From JAUVXJ01 sp034430275 (GTDB lineage: Bacteria > Chloroflexota > Anaerolineae > UBA7937 > B3-Chlor): a stretch of 14,403 nucleotides of DNA. Position numbers and translations under genes: made by a program. The stretch covers positions 1-14,403 of the forward strand of contig DAOUEW010000015.1 in NCBI GenBank assembly GCA_034430275.1, in the 5' to 3' direction. The notes beneath the pieces were generated by a model that saw nothing but the letters and a program-made list of their open reading frames with translations, did no database searches and was not told the origin of the DNA. Position 1 is the first letter of the stretch. The number at the start of each line of letters is the position of its first letter. This document shows positions 7,543 through 14,063 of this stretch, one piece after another.

Positions 7543-8234
7543 TCATAGCTAGCCAGAAACCCCTGCAAGAGATCAAGGAGATGGTCGCCGATCACGAGAG
7601 GATACTGGTGCTGGGTTGCGGCACCTGTGTCACCGTCTGCTTCGCCGGCGGCGAGAAGGAAGTGGGCATCTTGTCTACCAGCCTGCGTATGGCCAGCAAA
7701 CTCGACGGAGACGAGAAGACCTTCGACGAGGCCACGGTCCAGAGGCAGTGCGAGTGGGAGTTCCTGGACGCCGTGCAGGAAGAGATAGAGAGCCACGACC
7801 TCGTCCTCTCCATGGCCTGTGGTATCGGAGTACAGGCCATCGTGGAACGGTTCCCTGTGGCCAACGTGGCCCCTGCCCTCAACACTGCGTTTCTCGGGAT
7901 CCCGGAAGAGCAAGGGCTGTGGACCGAACGCTGCGCCGCTTGTGGTGAGTGTATCTTGCACCGGACCGCAGGCATCTGCCCCATTGCTCGCTGCGCCAAG
8001 AGCCTGCTCAACGGACCGTGCGGAGGCTCGCAAGATGGCAAGTGCGAGATCGATCCGGAGATCCCCTGTGCCTGGCAGCTGATCTACGATCGTCTCAAGG
8101 CCCAAGGACGGCTGGACCAACTGCTGGAGATCGAGCCTCCCAGAGACTGGTCCAGCAGCCGGGATGGGGGTCCGCGCAGACTCGTCAGAGAGGACCTGCG
8201 CTTAGAGTCACATCAGCACAAAGAGGAGACGTGA
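7539..8234 (+). CDS. metV: MetV, iron-sulfur/zinc partner of methylenetetrahydrofolate reductase
   Basis: This 231-residue cysteine-rich protein matches the MetV family (the 'methylene-THF reductase C-terminal' domain), which in acetogens binds MetF and passes electrons to its flavin. The N-terminal half has GCGTCVTVC (C27, C30, C34) with AGGEKEV after it, then C71 and C94. The second half has CAACGEC (C132, C135, C138), C147, C152, NGPCGGSQDGKC (C161, C169) and C177, typical of the family. The ATG overlaps the mvhD stop (ATGA), with AAAGGGG at 7523-7529 as a possible ribosome site inside mvhD. Translation may therefore depend in part on ribosomes that have passed the mvhD Sec codon. MetF, its expected partner, is encoded about 4.5 kb downstream, beyond the hydrogenase and kinase genes, which is an unusual split. 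The charged last 30 residues are variable and of unknown role. Confidence 0.9.
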   Translation: MIIASQKPLQEIKEMVADHERILVLGCGTCVTVCFAGGEKEVGILSTSLRMASKLDGDEKTFDEATVQRQCEWEFLDAVQEEIESHDLVLSMACGIGVQAIVERFPVANVAPALNTAFLGIPEEQGLWTERCAACGECILHRTAGICPIARCAKSLLNGPCGGSQDGKCEIDPEIPCAWQLIYDRLKAQGRLDQLLEIEPPRDWSSSRDGGPRRLVREDLRLESHQHKEET

Positions 8235-8237
8235 TAG

Positions 8238-9119
8238 ATGGCAAACTCAAGAACTGAGGAATACCCTGTTCTCTGGCTACAAGGAGGTGGGTGTTCCGGC
8301 TGCTCCGTGTCGCTGCTCAACTCGGTCAGCCCAGGTCCCAGGAACATCCTGGTGGACGAGATCGTTCCTGGAAAGCACCTGAACGTCCGATTTCATCCCA
8401 CGCTGATGGCAGGAGCTGGCCATCCCGCGGTGCTACAGCTGGAGCGCACCCGTCAGGAGGCAAAGGGCGGGTACGTCCTGGTGGTGGAGGGTTCCATACC
8501 TATAGCCGCCGGCGGTGCCTATGCGATGATCGGAGAGGAGCAGGGCGAAGAGATCTCCATGCACTCGTGGGTCAAGTCCCTCGGCCGAGATGCGCTGGCT
8601 GTCCTGGCAGTGGGCACCTGCGCAGCGTTTGGCGGCATTCCAGCAGGAAGCCCCAACCCGACAGGGTCTGTGAGCGTTCAAGACGTCTTCTCCACCGAGG
8701 GGATCGACACACCGTTGATCAATATTCCAGGTTGCCCACCGCATCCAGACTGGTTTGTGGGCACCGTCGCCAGCATCCTGCTCCAGGGTCTCCCCACAGA
8801 AGGTGACCTGGACGAATACCTGCGACCCAAGGCCTTCTATGGGCAGCTCATTCACGAAAACTGCCCCCGGAGGGCGTACTTCGACGAGGGCAAGTTCGCC
8901 AAGAAGCTCAGCGATCCGTACTGCCTCTACGAGTTGGGATGCAAAGGGCCCGTTACTCACGCCGACTGCCCTACCAGGCTGTGGAACAATGGAGTGAACT
9001 GGTGCGTGGGCAGCGGAGCGCCGTGCATAGGATGCGTGGAGCCCACCTTCCCGGACGTCGTGGCGCCGCTGTACGAGAAGATAACCGACGAAGCCTTGCC
9101 CAACATCGGGGCGGAATGA
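8238..9119 (+). CDS. [NiFe] hydrogenase small subunit, uptake type, without Tat signal
   Basis: This 293-residue protein has the complete set of cluster ligands of a group 1/2-type small subunit. Proximal cluster: C19 and C22 in GGGCSGCS, C128 in VGTCAAFGG, C166 in IPGCPPHP. Distal cluster: H206, C209, C229, C235. Medial site: C244, C263, C266 plus C256, which falls where standard hydrogenases have proline, so a [4Fe-4S] medial cluster is expected. The protein starts at MANSRTEEYPVLWLQGGG, with no twin-arginine signal and no C-terminal membrane helix, so it should stay in the cytosol. AGAGGAG at 8222-8228 supports the ATG at 8238. It is not an MvhG-type (group 3c) sequence by its motifs, although an MvhD gene is nearby. 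With the next gene it should pass electrons from H2 to a soluble partner, plausibly MvhD; the partner is inferred from position only. Confidence 0.94.
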   Translation: MANSRTEEYPVLWLQGGGCSGCSVSLLNSVSPGPRNILVDEIVPGKHLNVRFHPTLMAGAGHPAVLQLERTRQEAKGGYVLVVEGSIPIAAGGAYAMIGEEQGEEISMHSWVKSLGRDALAVLAVGTCAAFGGIPAGSPNPTGSVSVQDVFSTEGIDTPLINIPGCPPHPDWFVGTVASILLQGLPTEGDLDEYLRPKAFYGQLIHENCPRRAYFDEGKFAKKLSDPYCLYELGCKGPVTHADCPTRLWNNGVNWCVGSGAPCIGCVEPTFPDVVAPLYEKITDEALPNIGAE

Positions 9120-9138
9120 AGAAGGGGTAAGCCAGAAT

Positions 9139-10698
9139 ATGGGTAAGATAACCATCGATCCTATCACGCGCATCGAGGGGCACCTCAAGGTCGAAGCCAT
9201 CGTGGAGGACGGCGAGGTCAAGGACGCCAGAAGTAGTGGCACCCTGTTCCGGGGGTTCGAGCTGATTCTACGTGGCAGAGACCCGCGCGACGCCTCCCAG
9301 TTGACACAACGTATATGTGGCGTGTGCCCGCAGACCCACGCCACTGCGTCTGTGCTGTGCCTGGACAGCGCCTTCGGCATAGCCGGTGAGATCACGGACA
9401 ACGGCAGGATCATGCGCAACCTCCTGCTGGGCGCAAACTACATCCAGTCTCACGTGCTGCACTTCTATCACTTGGCCGCCCTCGACTTCGTAGACGTGAC
9501 CAAGGTTGCCGCATACGAAGGTGATAATCCCGCCCTGAAATCCATCAAGAGCTTCATCAGCCGAGGCGAGCTCGGCCCATTCGCGCCGCGCTACGAGGGC
9601 GACTACCGCCTGCCAGACGATGTGGATCGACAGGCCACGGCCCACTACGTGCAAGCACTGGACATCAGGCGCAAGGCCCACGAGATGCTGGCCGTCTTTG
9701 GCGGCAAGATGCCCCACAACTGCGCAACGGTGGCGGGAGGGGTCACAGAGCACCCCACCGTGGACAAGATGACCTCATTCCTCTGGAGGCTCAACGAGAT
9801 CAGAGACTTCATAGACGACATCTGGGTACCGGATATCGTGGCCGTGGCAGAGGCTTACCCCGACTACTTCGAGATCGGTTCTGGATGCGGCAATCTCCTG
9901 GCCTATGGCGTCTTCGATCTTGACGGCAAAGAACTCGACTATCTCAAACGAGACAGGCTTCTTCGCTCGGGCACGATCTCGACCGATTTGAAGACCGGTG
10001 AAGTAGATGCTGGCAAGATCGCCGAGTACGTCAAACACTCCTGGTACGAGGATTCCGGCTCCGGCCGATATCCAGGCGAGGGCGAGACCGGGCCGCAGCC
10101 TGGTAAGAGCGGCGCATACTCCTGGATCAAGGCACCCAGGTATGATGGCAAGGTCTACGAGGTTGGTCCTCTGGCCCGTATGGCGGTCAACTACGCCTAC
10201 GGCAACTCATCGGTGAAAGGACTGGTAGACCCGGTGCTATCACACTTCCATGCGGGACCGGATGCTCTCTTCTCAGTGCTGGGTCGTCACGCCGCAAGGG
10301 CACTCGAGTGCAAGTACGTCGCCGACTCTATGGCCGACTGGGTCCTGCAACTCAAGCCTGGCGAACCGGTATATACCGAGTACGCCATTCCTGAGGAAGC
10401 ATCTGGGATGGGACTCGTCTGTGGGCCTCGAGGAGCCTTGGGACACTGGATACAGATCAAGGATGGCAAGATAGCCAACTATCAGTGTGTAGTCCCAACC
10501 ACCTGGAACGCCTCGCCCAGGGACGACAGTGGTCAGCCGGGTCCCATCGAGCAGGCTCTGATCGGCACGAGGATTAGAGACGAGGAGAACCCGTTCGAGA
10601 TCGTTCGTATCGTGCGCAGCTTCGATCCCTGCCTGGCGTGCGCTGTTCATGTCATCACGCCGAAGGGGAGCGAGCTGGCACGGTTCCGCATATCGTAG
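9139..10698 (+). CDS. [NiFe] hydrogenase large (catalytic) subunit
   Basis: The 519 residues carry both nickel-binding motifs: L1 at RICGVCPQTH (C60, C63, H67) and L2 at DPCLACAVH (C498, C501, H504). The bimetallic NiFe(CN)2CO site, which splits or forms H2, is therefore intact. Fifteen residues follow H504 (VITPKGSELARFRIS), the normal tail removed by a maturation endopeptidase after nickel insertion; no such protease or hyp gene is in the window. The N-terminus ITIDPITRIEGHLKVE is typical. Sequence style and length fit group 1/2 uptake enzymes rather than group 3 or 4. The intact tail argues against an H2-sensing regulatory hydrogenase, which usually lacks it, even though a histidine kinase gene follows. 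The gene starts 19 bases after the small-subunit stop with GAAGGGG upstream. Neither L1 nor L2 contains selenocysteine. Confidence 0.95.
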   Translation: MGKITIDPITRIEGHLKVEAIVEDGEVKDARSSGTLFRGFELILRGRDPRDASQLTQRICGVCPQTHATASVLCLDSAFGIAGEITDNGRIMRNLLLGANYIQSHVLHFYHLAALDFVDVTKVAAYEGDNPALKSIKSFISRGELGPFAPRYEGDYRLPDDVDRQATAHYVQALDIRRKAHEMLAVFGGKMPHNCATVAGGVTEHPTVDKMTSFLWRLNEIRDFIDDIWVPDIVAVAEAYPDYFEIGSGCGNLLAYGVFDLDGKELDYLKRDRLLRSGTISTDLKTGEVDAGKIAEYVKHSWYEDSGSGRYPGEGETGPQPGKSGAYSWIKAPRYDGKVYEVGPLARMAVNYAYGNSSVKGLVDPVLSHFHAGPDALFSVLGRHAARALECKYVADSMADWVLQLKPGEPVYTEYAIPEEASGMGLVCGPRGALGHWIQIKDGKIANYQCVVPTTWNASPRDDSGQPGPIEQALIGTRIRDEENPFEIVRIVRSFDPCLACAVHVITPKGSELARFRIS

Positions 10699-10766
10699 TC
10701 TAGCGGTCTGGCTGGAGAACGGGATACCAGGGTGGGTTGTCCGCCCTGAGTGGGTTGTGCTTCGAG

Positions 10767-12650
10767 ATGATACCTATCCAGCTACTGCGGAAGGTGTCCG
10801 TCTTCCAGGGGCTGACCGATGAGCAACTGGAGAGGATAGCGAGCCTGTGCACAGAGGAGACCTACAGCGCGGGCAGCCTGATCCTGAAAGAAGGAGAACC
10901 GGCTGAACAGTTCCATATCCTCCGGGAGGGAAGGGTCACACTGGAGATGGGGATCCGCATGTGGCCCGAGCGACCTGTTAGGCAGATGAGCGTTGAAACC
11001 CTGAACGCGGGCCAGCCATTCGGTCTGTCAGCTCTGCTGGAATCGGACAACCTGACCATGTCAGCGCGTGCGCTCGACAACTGCCGCTCGATAGTCCTTC
11101 AGGGACGCGATCTCCTGGCTCTGATGGAGCTAGACCAGGCGATGGCGTGCGAGATCAACCGAGGGCTGTCGAACGTACTGGCCAGCCGGCTGAGATACGC
11201 CAGACTTGGGTTGACCGAGTTTCTCGGTCACCGCCAGGTCGCGCGAGAGGAGACGCCCGAGGAGTCAACCGCCATCCGCAGAATCCAGTATGGGATCAAC
11301 TTCCGGTGGATAGCGATCGTTGGCGTCGTGCTCATCACGGCCACCGCCAACATTGTCTTCGGAATACGCTTCTCCACATTGCCGATCTTCATCATCGTTT
11401 CGATCATCGCGCTATACAACCTCGCCTTCCGTTGGTATACGGAGCGTATGGAATCGGCGGAAGCACCCAACCTGATCCCCCACGTGCGGCGGTACGTCTG
11501 GATCCAGTCCGCTACCGACCTGGTGGCGACCACGGCCATCATACACTACGCAGGAGGGGTAGAAAACCCACTCTTTCTCTACTACGTGTTCCACGTGACT
11601 CTGGCTAGCATCATCCTGCCCTACAGGTCAGCGTATTTGCTGGCCACGCTGGCGGTGGGCCTGTTCACGTCCCTGGTGGGCCTGGAGTATCTGCAGGTCA
11701 TCCCCCACGTGCACTTGCAGGGACTCGTTCCACCCGACCTCTACCTCCAGGCACCATACGTCGTTGCGATCCTCTTCGGGTTCGGAACGACGCTCTATAT
11801 CAGCACCTACTTGACGACGGCAGTGTCTGGCGAACTCAGGAAGAGACAGCGAGAGACGGCCGCCCTCCACGATCGGCTCCTGCTGGAGGCTGAGGAGCTT
11901 CAGCGAGCCAACGAGGAACTGGTCCGGCTGGACAGGCTGAAGACGTACTTCCTGGCCATGGCCTCGCACGACCTGAAAACGCCTCTAGCCGCGGTGCAAA
12001 GCTACCTTCAGGTCCTGCTGGGTGGCTTCGTGGGCGATCTGGAGGCCGAGCATCGGCGCATGCTCGAGAGATGCAGCGTAAGGATACAAGAGCTCTTTGA
12101 CCTCATCAATCGCTTCCTGGATCTCGCGCAGATCGAGAAGGGCAAGGTCGTGGAAGAAATGGACGTGGTATCGGTGCAAGAGCTGCTCAACTCCTGTGCC
12201 GAGGAGGTGAGAGTCCTCGCCGCTGATAAGTCCCAGGAACTGAGGACCGATATCCCGGCGGACCTGCCGACTGTGTATGGTTCGCCATCCCATCTGAAGC
12301 AGGTGGTCACCAATCTGCTGAGCAACGGTGTCAAGTACACCCCTAACGGAGGAACGATCACCCTCTGTGCCCAAGAACTTGATGACCAGCTCGAGATAGA
12401 GGTCTGCGACAACGGTATGGGTGTCGATCCCGATGACCTTCCACACCTGTTCGAGCAGTTCTACCGCGGCAAGGGAGGCGACGCAGCGCACGGTGCCGGC
12501 CTCGGTCTGTCCATTGTGAAGAGAATAGTGGAGGCGCACCAAGGCCAGATCTGGGTCGAGTCACCTTATGCAGACGGCAAGCCGGGATCGAGATTCGCTT
12601 TCACTCTGCCTAAAGGGAAGCCGGCTGGCCTGAAGATCTTCGGCGACTGA
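10767..12650 (+). CDS. Membrane histidine kinase with cNMP-binding-like domain and RegB-like quinone motif
   Basis: The 627 residues show, in order: a cyclic-nucleotide-binding-like beta-barrel domain (about 1-145), a linker, about six hydrophobic segments (roughly 178-200, 204-222, 247-262, 269-285, 288-306, 330-350), a coiled-coil (355-395), a HisKA domain with H401 in ASHDLKTPL, and an HATPase domain (LLSNGVKYTPNGG at 517-529, VCDNGMG at 546-552, GAGLGLSIVK at 576-585). Between the third and fourth hydrophobic segments is GGVENPL (263-269), which resembles the GGxxNPF quinone-contact motif of RegB/PrrB, so sensing of membrane redox state is plausible. The cNMP pocket seems degenerate: FGLSALL replaces FGE-x-ALL and the phosphate-binding Arg position looks like Leu. 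I chose the ATG at 10767 because MIPIQLLRKVSVF is the usual domain start. A TTG at 10737 would add ten residues, but it sits in a small GGGTGG/CCGCCC hairpin (10730-10746). Gene neighbours suggest it reports H2/quinone redox state to the two receivers downstream. Confidence 0.88.
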   Translation: MIPIQLLRKVSVFQGLTDEQLERIASLCTEETYSAGSLILKEGEPAEQFHILREGRVTLEMGIRMWPERPVRQMSVETLNAGQPFGLSALLESDNLTMSARALDNCRSIVLQGRDLLALMELDQAMACEINRGLSNVLASRLRYARLGLTEFLGHRQVAREETPEESTAIRRIQYGINFRWIAIVGVVLITATANIVFGIRFSTLPIFIIVSIIALYNLAFRWYTERMESAEAPNLIPHVRRYVWIQSATDLVATTAIIHYAGGVENPLFLYYVFHVTLASIILPYRSAYLLATLAVGLFTSLVGLEYLQVIPHVHLQGLVPPDLYLQAPYVVAILFGFGTTLYISTYLTTAVSGELRKRQRETAALHDRLLLEAEELQRANEELVRLDRLKTYFLAMASHDLKTPLAAVQSYLQVLLGGFVGDLEAEHRRMLERCSVRIQELFDLINRFLDLAQIEKGKVVEEMDVVSVQELLNSCAEEVRVLAADKSQELRTDIPADLPTVYGSPSHLKQVVTNLLSNGVKYTPNGGTITLCAQELDDQLEIEVCDNGMGVDPDDLPHLFEQFYRGKGGDAAHGAGLGLSIVKRIVEAHQGQIWVESPYADGKPGSRFAFTLPKGKPAGLKIFGD

Positions 12651-12684
12651 GGTCCAGAGGAGTCGCAAGGACGGGTACGGACAC

Positions 12685-13602
12685 ATGAAAAGCGGAGGCA
12701 ACCTGGAGCGTGTTCTAACCGAAGGTCACTTCGCGGTGACGACGGAGATCGGTCCGCCCAAAGGAGGCAGTGCCGACTTCGTTCGCAAGACGGCGGCTCA
12801 CGTCAAGGACTGCTGCGACGCCATGAACGTCACCGACAATCAGACGGCCATCGTGCGCATGTCGAGCCTGGCGGCGTGCGCCATACTCAGGCAACTGGAC
12901 ATAGATGCCGTGATGCAAATGGTCACCCGAGACCGGAACAGACTGGCCATGCAGAGTGACATCCTGGGTGCGGTAGCCCTGGGCATCAACAACCTGCTGT
13001 GCTTGACGGGAGACCATCAGAAGTTCGGCAACCACCCCACCGCGAAGAACGTTCACGACATCGACTCCATCCAGCTCGTGCAAATGGCCAAGACCATGAG
13101 AGACGAGGGCGTGTTCTTGAGTGGCGACAAGATCTCGGGAGACGTTCCCCTGTTCATCGGATGCGCCGCCAACCCCTTCGCCGATCCCTTCGAGTTTCGC
13201 GTGCTCAGGCTGGCCAAGAAAATCAACGCCGGCGCGGACTTCATCCAGACGCAGGCCGTATTCGACATTCCACGTTTTGCGAAGTGGATGGAGATGGTGT
13301 ACGAGCAGGGCCTCCATCGCCGGGCACACATCCTGGCGGGGATCATCCCTATGAAATCCGCTGGCATGGCACGATACATGAAGAAATACGTTGCCGGCCT
13401 GATGATACCGGACGAACTAGTCAAGAGAATGGAGCAGGCATCCGATGCCAAGGGGGAAGGCGTGAGCATCGCTTGTGAGCTCATTGAGCAGATTCGGGAG
13501 ATCCCTGGGGTCCGAGGGATTCACATCATGGCTGTGGCCTGGGAGGAGATCGTGCCCGAGATCGTCGAGAGAGTAGGTCTTCTTCCTCGACCCATAGTAT
13601 GA
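12685..13602 (+). CDS. metF: Methylenetetrahydrofolate reductase MetF
   Basis: This 305-residue TIM-barrel flavoprotein reduces methylene-THF to methyl-THF in the cytosol, the last step of the methyl branch before AcsE. Visible family features are the catalytic Glu in VTTEIGPPKGG (E21), NVTDNQ (49-54), LCLTGDHQKFGNHP with D110, CAANPF and GADFIQTQAVFD with Q190. The 'TEIGPPKG' start and the cysteines in KDCCDAMNV resemble the anaerobe type that works with MetV, rather than the E. coli NADH-dependent type. It starts 34 bases after the kinase stop, with AAGGACGGG at 12667-12675 as ribosome site. It is separated from metV by the hydrogenase and kinase genes but lies on the same strand with short gaps, so coexpression is likely. 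The electron donor cannot be read from this gene; the MetV and HdrA/MvhD genes upstream suggest it is not NAD(P)H alone. Confidence 0.94.
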   Translation: MKSGGNLERVLTEGHFAVTTEIGPPKGGSADFVRKTAAHVKDCCDAMNVTDNQTAIVRMSSLAACAILRQLDIDAVMQMVTRDRNRLAMQSDILGAVALGINNLLCLTGDHQKFGNHPTAKNVHDIDSIQLVQMAKTMRDEGVFLSGDKISGDVPLFIGCAANPFADPFEFRVLRLAKKINAGADFIQTQAVFDIPRFAKWMEMVYEQGLHRRAHILAGIIPMKSAGMARYMKKYVAGLMIPDELVKRMEQASDAKGEGVSIACELIEQIREIPGVRGIHIMAVAWEEIVPEIVERVGLLPRPIV

Positions 13603-13610
13603 CGCCACCT

Positions 13611-13615
13611 GGAGG
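13611..13615 (+). promoter_or_regulatory. Ribosome binding site deciding the first response-regulator start
   Basis: GGAGG directly abuts an ATG at 13616 (no spacer, not usable) and lies nine bases before the in-frame ATG at 13625. The second is therefore the real start and gives the normal receiver beginning MSTQPKVLVVDDDPD. Confidence 0.8.
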
Positions 13616-13624
13616 ATGGGGCAC

Positions 13625-14020
13625 ATGAGCACACAACCGAAGGTCCTGGTAGTTGATGACGATCCCGACATTCTGGATGCCATCACCACCATCCTCAGCA
13701 CACAGCCGTACCAGATTGACACAGCGCGTGACGGCATTGATTGCGTGGACAAGGTGAGAGCAGACGTCCCGGACGTGATAGTCCTGGATCTACTCATGCC
13801 CCACAAGGACGGGTTCGCTGTCGTCCGAGAGCTGAGGGAAAACCCGAAGTACGCCAAGATACCCATTTTGATCCTCACCTCCGTTCGCGAGGACGCCAGT
13901 CGGAGGCGATACGAGCTGGAAACCGGCCTGGCGATGGATGTGCAGGACTACGTGGAGAAGCCGATCTCCCCGCCCGACCTCCTCGATCGGGTCAAGAACC
14001 TACTTGAGGGCGGCGAGTGA
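13625..14020 (+). CDS. Single-domain (CheY-like) response regulator
   Basis: The 131 residues form one receiver domain and nothing else. The acidic triad is D11-D12-D13 in VVDDDPD, the phospho-accepting aspartate is D55 in VLDLLMP, the switch threonine is T85 in ILTSV, and the conserved lysine is K112 in YVEKPIS. The loop before the lysine (ASRRRYELETGLAMDVQDY) is longer than in CheY. No DNA-binding or enzyme domain follows, so output must be through protein contact, phosphotransfer or competition. It begins 22 bases after the metF stop, and the kinase gene just upstream of metF is its likely partner. A close tandem relative follows. Confidence 0.92.
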   Translation: MSTQPKVLVVDDDPDILDAITTILSTQPYQIDTARDGIDCVDKVRADVPDVIVLDLLMPHKDGFAVVRELRENPKYAKIPILILTSVREDASRRRYELETGLAMDVQDYVEKPISPPDLLDRVKNLLEGGE

Positions 14021-14063
14021 GCACTAGTGGATCAGGAAGCGAAAGACAAACAGGAGGAAGCAA

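Noticed and set aside
8238..10698. H2-sensing regulatory hydrogenase paired with the downstream kinase
   Set aside because: The large subunit keeps a 15-residue C-terminal processing tail that regulatory hydrogenases usually lack, and the kinase has no PAS-type HoxJ input. The position beside metV and mvhD favours a catalytic role.
10737..10766. TTG start at 10737 for the histidine kinase
   Set aside because: The ten extra residues do not resemble the cNMP domain, the TTG lies in a small hairpin (10730-10746), and MIPIQLLRKVSVF from the ATG at 10767 is the usual domain beginning. Neither start has a good ribosome site, so some doubt remains.
13616..13624. ATG at 13616 as start of the first response regulator
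   Set aside because: It directly abuts the GGAGG site with no spacer; the ATG at 13625 has proper spacing and gives a normal receiver start.
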